This document shows, one piece after another, positions 16,945-26,551 of a stretch of 64,000 nucleotides of DNA (positions are counted from its first letter, which is position 1; the number at the start of each line of letters is the position of its first letter). The notes beneath the pieces were generated by a model, which was not told where the DNA came from, did no database searches, and worked only from the letters and a program-made list of their open reading frames with translations. The translations under genes and the position numbers were made by a program. Origin of the DNA: Clostridia bacterium (lineage in GTDB: Bacteria; Bacillota; Clostridia; Christensenellales; Aristaeellaceae); the NCBI GenBank assembly GCA_017397895.1, contig JAFQHP010000032.1, forward strand, positions 1 to 64,000, in the 5' to 3' direction.

Positions 16945-16986
16945 GCACTTAACAATAACTTGGGTTAAGTGCGCCTTTTGCTTTTT
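16942..16986 (+). terminator. Riboswitch expression-platform terminator
   Basis: A 12-base-pair stem (16942-16953 with 16964-16975) is followed by TTTTGCTTTTT. Its 5' edge overlaps the CTGGGC of the riboswitch, so ligand binding can compete with terminator formation. Confidence 0.88.
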
Positions 16987-17004
16987 AAAGGAGGAAAAAA
17001 GACG

Positions 17005-17499
17005 ATGCGCAAAGTAGGTATTGTGATGGGCAGTGACAGCGACCTTCCCATCATCCGCAAGGCCACTGACATGCTCAGCAAACTGGAAATTCCCTTTGAA
17101 GTGCATGTGTATTCCGCACACCGCACCCCGGAGGAGGCCCGCTGTTTCGCTGTAAATGCACGGCAAAACGGCTTTGGTGTAATCATTGCAGCTGCCGGCA
17201 TGGCGGCCCATCTGGCCGGTGCCATTGCTGCAAACACCACCCTTCCTGTGATCGGCATTCCCTGCAAAAGCAATACGCTCGATGGCATTGACGCTCTGCT
17301 CTCTACCGTGCAGATGCCTTCCGGTATTCCGGTGGCTACTGTTGCGATAGACGGAGGCGCCAATGCCGCTTTGCTGTCTGCACAAATTCTGGCAGTGGAA
17401 GATAAGGAACTTGCAAAAAAACTGGACGACAAGCGCAAGACCGATGCTGCCGTTGTGCTGGAAAAGGACCAGAAGGTAGCAGCGGAATTCAATCACTGA
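17005..17499 (+). CDS. purE: N5-carboxyaminoimidazole ribonucleotide mutase PurE
   Basis: Moves the carboxyl group on carboxy-AIR during purine synthesis. GIVMGSDSDLP lies at residues 5-15, followed by SAHRTPE and the GMAAHLAGAIAANTTLPVIGIP core, all typical of PurE. The start at 17005 has AAAGGAGG seven bases upstream; an earlier ATG lies inside the terminator. It has 164 residues. No purK or purC is in this operon; type I PurE would need PurK, so those genes may lie elsewhere. Confidence 0.95.
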   Translation: MRKVGIVMGSDSDLPIIRKATDMLSKLEIPFEVHVYSAHRTPEEARCFAVNARQNGFGVIIAAAGMAAHLAGAIAANTTLPVIGIPCKSNTLDGIDALLSTVQMPSGIPVATVAIDGGANAALLSAQILAVEDKELAKKLDDKRKTDAAVVLEKDQKVAAEFNH

Positions 17500-17530
17500 T
17501 AAGCAACAATAAACGGAGGAAAAATACTTT

Positions 17531-18955
17531 ATGGGTGGTTTCTTCGGAGCAGTATCCAGGCACGACACCATTTCCGATGTATTCTTCGGAACGGACTATC
17601 ACTCTCACCTTGGCACCAAATCCGGCGGCATTGCGGCCTATGACGAAAAGATTGGCCTGCAGCGCAATATTCATAACATCGCATCCACGCCCTTCCGCAC
17701 CAAGTTTGAACACATCTTCGGCGAAATGAAGGGCACGGCGGCCATCGGCTGCATCAACGATTCCAGCCCCCAGCCCCTTCTGATTCGCTCCAAGCTTGGG
17801 GTGTTCGCCCTTTGCACCATCGGCGTGATCAACAATTATGAAGAACTGGTCAAACAGTGCATGGACTTTGGCGGCGTGCATTTCGATGCCATGACCAGCG
17901 GTAAAGTGAACACCACGGAGCTGGTTGCCGCACTGATTGGCATGAAGAGCAATTTTACCGAAGGGTTGGTATTTGCCCAGGAAAAGATTGAAGGCACCGC
18001 CTCCATCCTGATCCTGACGGATCACGGCTCTATCATTGCCGCCAGAGATAAAATGGGCCGTTTGCCCATTCTGGTGGGCAAGAACGAAGACGGCCACTGC
18101 GTATCCTTTGAATCCTTCGCCTATCAGAAGATGGGCTATGCGGATGAAAAGGAACTGGGCCCCGGTGAAATTGTGGAAATCACCAAGGATGAAATTACCG
18201 TGCTGCGGCCTGCCCAGAAGGAAATGCGCATCTGCTCCTTCCTGTGGAGCTATTACGGCTATCCCACCTCCAATTATGAAGGGGTAAACGTGGAAGTGAT
18301 GCGCTACAGAAACGGCGAAATCATGGCCCGCAATGATAAAGAAAACGGCACGCTGCCGGAACTGGATTATGTGGGCGGCGTTCCCGATTCCGGTACGCCC
18401 CATGCCATTGGCTATGCCAACGGCAGCCACGTGCCCTTTGCCCGGCCCTTTATCAAGTATACCCCCACCTGGCTTCGCAGCTTCCTGCCGGACAACGCCC
18501 TGGACCGGAATAAGGTGGCCAAGATGAAGCAGATTCCGGTAAACGAACTGATTAAGGACAAAAACCTTCTGTTCGTGGATGACTCCATTGTGCGGGGCAC
18601 GCAGCTGCGGGAAACGGTGGAATTCTTGTACGAGAACGGCGCCAAGAGCGTGCACATGCGTTCTGCCTGCCCGCCCATCATGTACGGCTGCAAATACCTG
18701 AATTTCTCCCGGGCTACCAATGATATGGAGCTGATCACCCGAACTATCATCAATGAGCTGGAAGGGGAGGAAGGCTTCAATCATCTGGAGGAATACTCCG
18801 ACGCCAATACCGAGCGGGGTAAGAAAATGCGCCAGGCAATCTGTGAAAAACTGCACTTTGCTTCGCTGGAATTCCAGTCCCTGGAGGGGCTGATTGAGTC
18901 CGTCGGTATAGAACCCTGTAAACTGTGCACCTATTGCTGGAACGGCAAAGAATAA
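17531..18955 (+). CDS. purF: Amidophosphoribosyltransferase-like PurF without the N-terminal nucleophile Cys
   Basis: PurF makes phosphoribosylamine from PRPP and glutamine. The PRPP-binding loop FVDDSIVRGT is intact at 348-357. Cys235, Cys380/387 and Cys463/466/469 lie where the Bacillus enzyme has its Fe-S ligands. The glutaminase half is odd. The protein begins MGGFFGAVS where normal PurF matures to a free CGVFG, so the catalytic Cys is Gly, and the usual GHVRYST block reads GCINDSSPQ. Either it uses free ammonia or a partner glutaminase, or a canonical PurF exists elsewhere. I have the impression that PurF relatives starting MGGFFG occur in other anaerobes. Confidence 0.85.
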   Translation: MGGFFGAVSRHDTISDVFFGTDYHSHLGTKSGGIAAYDEKIGLQRNIHNIASTPFRTKFEHIFGEMKGTAAIGCINDSSPQPLLIRSKLGVFALCTIGVINNYEELVKQCMDFGGVHFDAMTSGKVNTTELVAALIGMKSNFTEGLVFAQEKIEGTASILILTDHGSIIAARDKMGRLPILVGKNEDGHCVSFESFAYQKMGYADEKELGPGEIVEITKDEITVLRPAQKEMRICSFLWSYYGYPTSNYEGVNVEVMRYRNGEIMARNDKENGTLPELDYVGGVPDSGTPHAIGYANGSHVPFARPFIKYTPTWLRSFLPDNALDRNKVAKMKQIPVNELIKDKNLLFVDDSIVRGTQLRETVEFLYENGAKSVHMRSACPPIMYGCKYLNFSRATNDMELITRTIINELEGEEGFNHLEEYSDANTERGKKMRQAICEKLHFASLEFQSLEGLIESVGIEPCKLCTYCWNGKE

Positions 18956-18972
18956 ACAGGAGGAAAAAACCA

Positions 18973-20022
18973 ATGCATGAAAATTCCCGTTCTGAAAGCT
19001 ACGCAGCAGCCGGTGTGGACATTACCGCTGGTTACAAGGCTGTAGAACTGATGAAAAAGCATATCGCCCGCACCCGTAACGATGGCTGCCTGGACGATGT
19101 GGGCGGCTTTGGCGGCTGCTTTGGTTTGCCTGTTCAGGGCATGGAAGAGCCCGTGCTGGTTTCCGGCACCGACGGCTGCGGCACGAAAGTGAAGCTGGCC
19201 ATCCTGATGGATAAACACGATACCATCGGCATTGACGCTGTGGCCATGTGCGTCAACGATATCATCTGCTGCGGCGCCAAGCCCCTGTTCTTCCTGGATT
19301 ACATCGCCTGCGGCAAGAACGTGCCTGAAAAGATTGCCGAAATCGTAAGCGGCGTGGCGGAAGGCTGTGTGCAGTCCGGCGCGGCCCTCATCGGCGGCGA
19401 AACGGCAGAGCATCCCGGCCTCATGCCTGTGGAAGATTATGACCTGGCCGGCTTTGCAGTGGGCATTGTGGACAAGAAAAAGATCATCGACAACAAGCGC
19501 ATGGAAGAAGGCGATATGGTGATCGCCATGGCCTCCACCGGCATTCATTCCAACGGTTTCAGCCTGTGCCGCAAGGTGTTCGATATCGACAACAATCCCG
19601 CTTCTTTGTACGAAGCCCGGGAAGAACTGGGCGGCAAGAGCGTGGCCGAAGCGCTGCTGGTGCCCACCCGCATTTATGTAAAGAGCATTCTGGCCCTTCT
19701 CAAGGAAGTGGACGTGAAGGGTATTTCCCACATCACCGGCGGCGGCTTCTATGAAAACATCCCGCGCTCCATTCCCGACGGCCTGTGCGCCCGCATTGAA
19801 CGGGCTGCCGTGAAGGTGCTGCCCATCTTTGACGTCATTGCCAAGGACGGCAACATCCCCGAACGGGATATGTTCAACACCTACAACATGGGCGTCGGCA
19901 TGAGCGTGGTGGTGCCTGCCGCGGAAGCTGAAAAGGCCATGGAAGTGCTGAAAAACAACGGGGAAGACGCTTATGTGATCGGCCGGATTGTGAAGGCTGA
20001 TCAGAAGATTGAAATTGTGTAA
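18973..20022 (+). CDS. purM: Phosphoribosylformylglycinamidine cyclo-ligase (AIR synthase)
   Basis: Closes FGAM to AIR with ATP. The N-terminal AAGVDITAGYKAVELMK, SGTDGCGTKVKLA, MCVNDIICCGAKPLFFLDYIA and ALIGGETAEHPG stretches are PurM signatures, as is HITGGGFYENIPR in the C-terminal half. The start at 18973 has AGGAGG upstream. It has 349 residues, normal for the family. It follows purF after 17 bases and precedes purN. Confidence 0.96.
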   Translation: MHENSRSESYAAAGVDITAGYKAVELMKKHIARTRNDGCLDDVGGFGGCFGLPVQGMEEPVLVSGTDGCGTKVKLAILMDKHDTIGIDAVAMCVNDIICCGAKPLFFLDYIACGKNVPEKIAEIVSGVAEGCVQSGAALIGGETAEHPGLMPVEDYDLAGFAVGIVDKKKIIDNKRMEEGDMVIAMASTGIHSNGFSLCRKVFDIDNNPASLYEAREELGGKSVAEALLVPTRIYVKSILALLKEVDVKGISHITGGGFYENIPRSIPDGLCARIERAAVKVLPIFDVIAKDGNIPERDMFNTYNMGVGMSVVVPAAEAEKAMEVLKNNGEDAYVIGRIVKADQKIEIV

Positions 20023-20034
20023 CGGAGGGGAAGA

Positions 20035-20655
20035 ATGAGCCAGATGCAAAAACGGGTGGCCGTGCTGGTATCCGGCGGCGGCACCAACCTGCAGGCCCTG
20101 ATTGACGCCCAGCACATGGGCATCATCCACTCCGGCAGTATTGAGATTGTCATTTCCAACAAGGCAGATGCTTACGCCCTGGAGCGGGCACAGCGGGCAG
20201 ATATTGAAACCGCTGTGATTGAAAAAAAGCCCGGCGGCCAGGCGGAATTTGAAGAGAAGCTGATGGCCCTTTTGCAGGAAAAGCAGATTGACCTGATCGT
20301 GCTGGCGGGCTTCATGAGCATCCTGAGCGAAAACTTTGTAAAGCACTATGAAGAAAGGATCATCAACGTGCATCCCTCTTTGATTCCTTCCTTCTGTGGC
20401 AAGGGCTATTACGGCCTGAAGGTTCACGAAGAAGCGCTGAAAAAAGGCGTGAAGGTGACCGGCGCAACGGTGCATTTTGTCAACGAAATTCCCGACGGCG
20501 GAAAGATCATTTTCCAGAAGGCAGTGCAGGTATTGGACAAAGATACCCCAGAAACGCTGCAAAAGCGTGTGATGAAGCAGGCAGAATGGAAGATTCTGCC
20601 CCGTGCGGTAGAAAAAGTTTGCAAGGACATGATGATGGCAGGAGGTAAAGTGTAA
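20035..20655 (+). CDS. purN: Phosphoribosylglycinamide formyltransferase (10-formyl-THF dependent)
   Basis: Formylates GAR. VSGGGTNLQALIDA near the N-terminus binds the substrate phosphate. LAGFMSILS and NVHPSLIPSFCGKGYYG carry the catalytic Asn-His, and GATVHFVNEIPDGGKII carries the conserved Asp region. It has 206 residues. Its last base is the first base of the next start codon (TAATG). Confidence 0.95.
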   Translation: MSQMQKRVAVLVSGGGTNLQALIDAQHMGIIHSGSIEIVISNKADAYALERAQRADIETAVIEKKPGGQAEFEEKLMALLQEKQIDLIVLAGFMSILSENFVKHYEERIINVHPSLIPSFCGKGYYGLKVHEEALKKGVKVTGATVHFVNEIPDGGKIIFQKAVQVLDKDTPETLQKRVMKQAEWKILPRAVEKVCKDMMMAGGKV

Positions 20656-21374
20656 TGGACATTTACAAGCAGGAAAACATCGGCGCTCTGATCGAAGGCA
20701 ATTCTTATGTGGGCCGCGGTATTGTGATTGGCAAAACAGCGGACGGTAAAAAGGCAGTTTCTGCTTACTTTATCATGGGCCGCAGTGCCAACAGCCGTAA
20801 CCGTGTATTCGTCAAGCGTGACGGCGTGCTCTATACTGAGCCCTACGATGCTTCCAAGGTGGAGGACCCCAGCCTCATCATTTACGCTGCACTGCGTAAT
20901 TATGAAAACAAGCTGATCGTCACCAACGGCGATCAGACCGATACGATCTGGGAAGGCCTGAAGAAAGGAGAATCCTTCTCTCAGGCGCTCACCACCCGTG
21001 AATTTGAGCCCGACGGCCCCAACTTCACCCCCCGTATCAGCGGTATGATTACCTTTAACGATCAGGACTTCACCTATGAAATGAGCATCCTCAAGAGTGC
21101 CGATCGTGAAGGTACCGCCTGCAACCGTTACACCTTCTCTTATCCTGCGCTGAAGGGCCTGGGCCACTTTATTCATACTTATGTATGTGACGGCAATCCC
21201 ATTCCCACCTTCCAGGGTGAACCTGAAAGGGTGAATATCGTAAACGATATCGATGCTTTCACCACGGAACTTTGGAATGCGCTGGATAAGGACAATAAGA
21301 TTTCCCTGTATGTACGCTATACTGATCTTGAAACCGGTGCTGAAGAAGAACGGATGATCAATAAAAACGTGTAA
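20655..21374 (+). CDS. purO: IMP cyclohydrolase, PurO-like
   Basis: Closes FAICAR to IMP, the last ring-forming step. The 239-residue protein resembles the archaeal-type IMP cyclohydrolase fold rather than the PurH N-terminal domain: NSYVGRGIVIG, AYFIMGRSANSRNRVF and the ALRNYENKLIVTNGDQ stretch fit that family. Its place in a pur operon beside a separate AICAR formyltransferase supports the role strongly. There is no PurH cyclohydrolase domain in the window. Activity is inferred from family and context. Confidence 0.85.
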   Translation: MDIYKQENIGALIEGNSYVGRGIVIGKTADGKKAVSAYFIMGRSANSRNRVFVKRDGVLYTEPYDASKVEDPSLIIYAALRNYENKLIVTNGDQTDTIWEGLKKGESFSQALTTREFEPDGPNFTPRISGMITFNDQDFTYEMSILKSADREGTACNRYTFSYPALKGLGHFIHTYVCDGNPIPTFQGEPERVNIVNDIDAFTTELWNALDKDNKISLYVRYTDLETGAEEERMINKNV

Positions 21375-21388
21375 AAGAGGTTTTTTAC

Positions 21389-22789
21389 ATGGCAGTGAAT
21401 AAGGAAACATACACTTCGCCCCTTTCCACACGCTATGCCAGCCGTGAAATGCAGTATCTTTTCTCTGAGGATTTTAAGTTCCGCACATGGAGGAGACTGT
21501 GGGTATCCCTGGCGAGGGCGGAAAGAATGCTGGGCCTGGATATTTCCAAGGAACAGATTGCCGAAATGGAAGCACATGTGGATGACGTGAATTACGAAGT
21601 GGCAGAAGCCCGGGAGCGGGTGGTGCGTCATGACGTGATGAGCCATGTATATGCATACGGCATCCAGTGCCCCAAGGCCGCACCTATCATCCATCTTGGC
21701 GCTTCAGTCAGTTTTGTTGGGGATAATACCGATGTGGTGATCCTGCGTGAAGCCAGCAAGGTGTTGCTGAAAAAAGCTGCGGAGGTCATCAAAAATCTGG
21801 CTTCATTTGCCGATAAATACAAAAGGACCCCTTGCCTTGGCTATACCCATTTGCAGCCTACCAAACTGACCACCATCGGAAAACGTGCCACGCTGTGGAT
21901 GTATGAGCTGTGCATGGATATGGAAAACCTTGAATTCCAGTTGAGCAAGCTGAAATTGCTGGGCAGCAAAGGAGATATTGGGACCCAATCCACATTCATG
22001 CGCCTGTTTGAAGGCGATGAAGATAAGGTAAGACGGCTGGAGCAGGAAATTGCGCTGGATATGGGCTTTTTGTCCTGCGTGCCGGTTTCCGGTCAGACGT
22101 ACTCCAGAAAAACCGATGCCTATATCCTGTCGGCATTGTCAGGCTTTGCCCAGAGCGCATCCAAGTTTGCCAACGACCTGCGCCTTTTGCAGGCTTTCGG
22201 TGAAATGGAAGAGCCTTATGAGGAAGAGCAGATTGCCGCATCATCCATACCTTACATGCATACGCCCATCCGTGCAGAACGCATTTGCGCGCTTTCCAGG
22301 TATGTGATGGTGGAAGCAATGAGCCCTTCGTTCACCGCTTCCAGTCAGTGGCTGGAACGCACACTGGATGACAGCGCAAACCGTCGTCTGACCATACCGG
22401 AAACGTTCCTTGCCGTGGATGCCATCCTGAATGTGTACATCAATATTACACAGGGGCTGATTGTCAATGAAGATGTGGTCAACAGCCGTGTGATGCAGAA
22501 ACTGCCGCTGATGGCAGCGGAAAGACTGGTAGGGGATACGGAAAACAATGATATGTTCCGTGAATACCGCCACGTAAGCCAGAACATACAATCCGGCGAA
22601 GCGTTGATTGAACGTCTGGCGGCGGATGAAAACATTCCCTGCGATAAAGAGGCGCTGCTGGCCAATATGGTGCCAGAAATGTACATCGGCCGCAGCGTAT
22701 CTCAGGTGGAGGACTTCCTTCTGAATGTTTCCCTGCCTATGATCAATAAATATTCATCTAACGATGTCAAAGCTGAACTGAACATATAA
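21389..22789 (+). CDS. purB: Adenylosuccinate lyase
   Basis: Splits fumarate from SAICAR and from adenylosuccinate. HLGASVSFVGDNTD and CLGYTHLQPTKLTTIGKRA hold the conserved His residues of the superfamily. The mobile-loop signature appears as QIAASSIPYMHTPIRAERIC, where the usual SSAMPYKRNP has diverged. It has 466 residues, the size of the longer, eukaryote-like ADSL group found in some Clostridia. The gene lies between the IMP cyclohydrolase and the formyltransferase, and its codon use looks slightly less biased than its neighbours. Confidence 0.92.
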   Translation: MAVNKETYTSPLSTRYASREMQYLFSEDFKFRTWRRLWVSLARAERMLGLDISKEQIAEMEAHVDDVNYEVAEARERVVRHDVMSHVYAYGIQCPKAAPIIHLGASVSFVGDNTDVVILREASKVLLKKAAEVIKNLASFADKYKRTPCLGYTHLQPTKLTTIGKRATLWMYELCMDMENLEFQLSKLKLLGSKGDIGTQSTFMRLFEGDEDKVRRLEQEIALDMGFLSCVPVSGQTYSRKTDAYILSALSGFAQSASKFANDLRLLQAFGEMEEPYEEEQIAASSIPYMHTPIRAERICALSRYVMVEAMSPSFTASSQWLERTLDDSANRRLTIPETFLAVDAILNVYINITQGLIVNEDVVNSRVMQKLPLMAAERLVGDTENNDMFREYRHVSQNIQSGEALIERLAADENIPCDKEALLANMVPEMYIGRSVSQVEDFLLNVSLPMINKYSSNDVKAELNI

Positions 22790-22811
22790 GAAGAGTAGAG
22801 GAGAAGAAACC

Positions 22812-23996
22812 ATGAAAGAATTTGAACTGAAGTACGGCTGCAACCCCAACCAGAAGCCCGCGAAAATCTTCATGCATGACGGCAGCGACCTGCCCATCGA
22901 AATTCTCTCCGGCCGTCCCGGCTTTATCAATTTCCTGGATGCCTTCAACAGCTGGCAGCTGGTGAAGGAGTTGAAGGAAGCCCTGGGCCTGCCCGCCGTG
23001 ACGTCCTTCAAGCACGTCAGCCCCACTTCTGCCGCTGTGGGCATCAAGCTGTCTGAGAAGCTTAAGAAAGCCTGCTTTGTGGATGACGTGGAAGGCCTGG
23101 ATGATTCTCCTCTGGCCTGCGCTTATGCCCGTGCCCGCGGAACCGACCGGATGTGCTCCTTCGGTGACTGGGTGGCCCTTTCTGACGTGTGCGACGTGAC
23201 CACCGCCAGGATGATCCAGCGGGAAGTGTCCGACGGTGTGATCGCCCCCGGCTATGAACCCGAAGCCCTGGAAATTCTCAAAACCAAGCGTAAGGGAAAT
23301 TACAACATCGTCAAGATTGATCCCAATTATGTGCCCACCGAAGTGGAACACAAGCAGGTGTTCGGCATCACCTTCGAACAGGGGCGCAACAATTTTGAAA
23401 TCAACAGGGAATTGCTGCAGAATATTGTGACCGTCAATAAGGACATGCCCGAAACTGCCGTGCGCGATCTGATCGTGGCCCTGATCACCCTCAAGTATAC
23501 CCAGTCCAATTCTGTGTGCTATGCCGTGGATGGCCAGGCTATCGGTGTGGGTGCCGGTCAGCAGAGCCGCATCCATTGCACCCGTCTTGCCGGTACCAAA
23601 GCCGACACCTGGCTGCTGCGCCAGCATGACAAAGTGCTGAACCTGCCTTTCCTGCCCACGCTGGGCCGCCCCGAACGTGATAACGTGATCGACGGCTATA
23701 TCAACAAGAATGAAGAAGATGTGTGCGCAGAAGGCAACTGGCAGAAGTATTTCACCGTCCGTCCCGAACCCTTCACCGTGGAAGAAATGAAGGCTTATAT
23801 TGCCACCGTCCGCGGCGTGGCTCTGGGCTCCGACGCATTCTTCCCCTTCGATGATAACATTGAGCGTGCCTGGCGCTCCGGTGTGGATTACATCGCCGAA
23901 CCCGGCGGATCCATCCGTGACGGTATTGTGATCGAAGCTGCCGACAAGCATAACATGGTGATGGCCTTCACCGGTATGCGTCTGTTCCATCATTAA
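22812..23996 (+). CDS. purH: Stand-alone AICAR formyltransferase (PurH C-terminal-type)
   Basis: Transfers a formyl group from 10-formyl-THF to AICAR. The 394-residue protein corresponds to the transformylase part of PurH: LKYGCNPNQKPAKIF at the start, TSFKHVSPTSAAVG with the catalytic Lys-His, YTQSNSVCYAVDGQAIGVGAGQ split over its usual position, and SDAFFPFDD near the end. The MGS-like cyclohydrolase domain is absent and is replaced by the separate PurO-like protein. Its substrate ZMP is close to the riboswitch ligand ZTP, giving a direct regulatory loop. Confidence 0.93.
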   Translation: MKEFELKYGCNPNQKPAKIFMHDGSDLPIEILSGRPGFINFLDAFNSWQLVKELKEALGLPAVTSFKHVSPTSAAVGIKLSEKLKKACFVDDVEGLDDSPLACAYARARGTDRMCSFGDWVALSDVCDVTTARMIQREVSDGVIAPGYEPEALEILKTKRKGNYNIVKIDPNYVPTEVEHKQVFGITFEQGRNNFEINRELLQNIVTVNKDMPETAVRDLIVALITLKYTQSNSVCYAVDGQAIGVGAGQQSRIHCTRLAGTKADTWLLRQHDKVLNLPFLPTLGRPERDNVIDGYINKNEEDVCAEGNWQKYFTVRPEPFTVEEMKAYIATVRGVALGSDAFFPFDDNIERAWRSGVDYIAEPGGSIRDGIVIEAADKHNMVMAFTGMRLFHH

Positions 23997-24015
23997 TTAA
24001 ACGGGGGAGAATGAA

Positions 24016-25254
24016 ATGAACTTTTTTGAAGAACTGAAAAATTATGATACTCAGGTTGCCGATGCCTGCCAGCTGGAGCTGGAACGTCAGCAGCACAATA
24101 TCGAGCTGATCGCATCTGAAAACATTGTCTCCAAGGCTGTTCTTCTGGCTGCCGGCGGCGTGCTGACCAACAAATATGCCGAAGGTTATCCGGGAAAGCG
24201 TTATTATGGCGGCTGCCAGTGTGTGGACATCGTGGAAGAGATTGGCCGCGAACGCGCCAAGCAGCTCTTTGGTGCCGAATATGCAAACCTGCAGCCCCAC
24301 AGCGGTGCCAATGCCAATCTGGCTGTGTTTTTTGCACTGCTCAATCCCGGCGACACCGTGATGGGCATGAACCTGCAGCAGGGCGGTCATCTCAGCCACG
24401 GTTCTCCCGTGAATATTTCCGGTAAGTATTTCAACATCGTGCCTTACGGCGTGAATGATGAAACTGAAATGATCGATTACGACGAAATGCGCAGGCTGGC
24501 CCTGGAATGCAAGCCCAAAATGATCGTGGTTGGCGCCAGCGCCTATTCCCGTACCATCGATTTTGCCGCCTGCCGTAAGATTGCTGACGAAGTGGGCGCC
24601 TATCTGATGGTAGACATGGCGCACATTGCCGGTCTCGTCGCTGCCGGTGTGCATCCTTCTCCCGTGCCTTATGCCGATGTGGTGACCACCACCACCCATA
24701 AGACCCTTCGCGGCCCTCGCGGCGGCATGATTCTGTGCAAGGAACAGTATGGCAAGCAGATTGACAAGGCCGTGTTCCCCGGCACCCAGGGCGGCCCCCT
24801 GATGCACATCATTGCTGCCAAGGCCGTGGCCCTTGGCGAAGCCATGACCGATGAATACAAGGCTTATCAGCAGCAGATCGTCAAGAACGCCAAGGTGCTT
24901 TGCGATGAGCTGAAGAAGCTGGGTGTGAAGATCGTTTCCGACGGTACCGATAACCACCTGATGCTGCTGAACCTGACCAATTTCGGCATCACCGGCAAGG
25001 AACTGGAGCATCGCCTGGACGAAGTGCACATTACTGCCAACAAAAATACCATTCCCAATGATCCCCAGAGCCCCTTCGTTACCAGCGGCCTGCGTATCGG
25101 TACGCCCGCTGTGACCAGCCGCGGCTTCAAGGAAGAAGAAATGGTGAAGATTGCCGGCTGGATCAAGGATGCCATCGTGGACTTTGAAAACAGCAAGGAA
25201 CGCATTACCCGCGAAGTGCAGGAACTGTGTGAAAAGTATCCCATCTATCAGTAA
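24016..25254 (+). CDS. glyA: Serine hydroxymethyltransferase
   Basis: Interconverts serine and glycine while loading THF with a one-carbon unit. It supplies glycine for PurD and methylene-THF for ThyX and formyl-THF pools. The N-terminal [30 protein letters not shown], the PLP-lysine block [18 protein letters not shown] and the C-terminal [16 protein letters not shown] are all present. It has 412 residues. Placement inside a ZTP-controlled operon ties one-carbon supply to purine need. Confidence 0.97.
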   Translation: MNFFEELKNYDTQVADACQLELERQQHNIELIASENIVSKAVLLAAGGVLTNKYAEGYPGKRYYGGCQCVDIVEEIGRERAKQLFGAEYANLQPHSGANANLAVFFALLNPGDTVMGMNLQQGGHLSHGSPVNISGKYFNIVPYGVNDETEMIDYDEMRRLALECKPKMIVVGASAYSRTIDFAACRKIADEVGAYLMVDMAHIAGLVAAGVHPSPVPYADVVTTTTHKTLRGPRGGMILCKEQYGKQIDKAVFPGTQGGPLMHIIAAKAVALGEAMTDEYKAYQQQIVKNAKVLCDELKKLGVKIVSDGTDNHLMLLNLTNFGITGKELEHRLDEVHITANKNTIPNDPQSPFVTSGLRIGTPAVTSRGFKEEEMVKIAGWIKDAIVDFENSKERITREVQELCEKYPIYQ

Positions 25255-25277
25255 CGGATGATAAAAGGAGAGTCAGA

Positions 25278-26549
25278 ATGAACATTCTGGTTGTGGGCGG
25301 CGGCGGCAGAGAGCATGCCATCATCTGCAAGCTGCGTGAAAACAAGGAAGTGGAAACGGTATACGCTCTGCCCGGCAACGGCGGCATGGCGGATGTGGCT
25401 ATCTGCGAAAACATCGCCGCTGACGATGTGGAAAATATCGTTCGCTTTGCCAAGGAAAAGCAGGTGGATTATGTGGTGGTAGCGCCGGATGATCCCCTGG
25501 TGAAGGGCTGCGTGGATGCGCTGGAAGCGGAAGGCTTTGAATGCTTTGGCCCCCGTGCCAACGCCGCCATCATTGAAGGCAGCAAGATTTTTTCCAAAAA
25601 CCTGATGAAAAAATATGGTATACCCACCGCTGCTTACGAAGTGTTTACCGATGCCCGGGAAGCTCTTTCTTACCTGGAAAAGAGCAGCTATCCCACCGTC
25701 ATCAAGGCCGACGGCCTGGCGCTGGGCAAGGGTGCTGTGATTGTAAACAGCCTGGAAGAAGCGAAGGATACCGTGAAATCCATGATGCTGGACAAGCAGT
25801 TTGGCGAAAGCGGCAGCCGCATTGTGGTGGAAGAATTCATGGAAGGCCCGGAGGTTTCCGTGCTGGCCTTTACCGATGGCAAAACCATCAAGCCCATGGT
25901 GTCCTCCATGGACCATAAGCGGGCCCATGACAACGACGAAGGGTTGAACACCGGAGGCATGGGCACCGTGGCCCCCAATCCTTACTACACGGAAGAGGTG
26001 GCCCGGGAATGCATGGAAAAGATTTTCCTGCCCACCATCCGTGCTATGGAAACGGAAGGCCGCCTGTTCCAGGGCTGTCTGTTCTTTGGCCTGATGATCA
26101 CCAAGGACGGCCCCAAGGTGATTGAATACAACTGCCGCTTCGGCGACCCGGAAACGCAGGTGGTACTGCCGCTGCTCAAGAGCGATCTGCTCACCATTAT
26201 GCAGTCTACCAAGAAGGGCACGCTGGACAAGGTGGCCGTGGAATTCGAAGACAAGAATGCCTGCTGTGTCATTGTGGCCTCCGACGGCTACCCCCTGCAG
26301 TATGAAAAGGGGTACGAAATCACCATTCCCGAAGACGTGAAGCCCCATGTGTATGTGGCCGGTGCCAAGCTTGCAAATGGCAAGCTGGTAAACAGCGGCG
26401 GCCGTGTGCTGGGCGTGGTAGGGAAGGGCGACACTCTGAAGGATGCCATCGACACCGCCTATGACATGACGAAAAAAGTACACTTCCGGAATGCTTATTA
26501 CCGCAAGGACATCGGCAAGCGTGCCCTGCAGGCAGGAGGAGAGAAATAA
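25278..26549 (+). CDS. purD: Phosphoribosylamine-glycine ligase (GAR synthetase)
   Basis: An ATP-grasp enzyme joining phosphoribosylamine and glycine. Signatures include VVGGGGREHAI at the N-terminus, the ATP-grasp strands VIKADGLALGKGAVI and VVEEFMEGPEVSVLAFTDG, the invariant HDNDEGLNTGGMGTVAP, and EYNCRFGDPETQ with metal-binding Glu and Asn. It has 423 residues. purL follows after two bases. Confidence 0.97.
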   Translation: MNILVVGGGGREHAIICKLRENKEVETVYALPGNGGMADVAICENIAADDVENIVRFAKEKQVDYVVVAPDDPLVKGCVDALEAEGFECFGPRANAAIIEGSKIFSKNLMKKYGIPTAAYEVFTDAREALSYLEKSSYPTVIKADGLALGKGAVIVNSLEEAKDTVKSMMLDKQFGESGSRIVVEEFMEGPEVSVLAFTDGKTIKPMVSSMDHKRAHDNDEGLNTGGMGTVAPNPYYTEEVARECMEKIFLPTIRAMETEGRLFQGCLFFGLMITKDGPKVIEYNCRFGDPETQVVLPLLKSDLLTIMQSTKKGTLDKVAVEFEDKNACCVIVASDGYPLQYEKGYEITIPEDVKPHVYVAGAKLANGKLVNSGGRVLGVVGKGDTLKDAIDTAYDMTKKVHFRNAYYRKDIGKRALQAGGEK

Positions 26550-26551
26550 GT

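Noticed and set aside
16750..17004. Guanine riboswitch or PurR box upstream of purE
   Set aside because: The conserved purine-riboswitch loops and PurR boxes are absent; the sequence matches the ZTP class.
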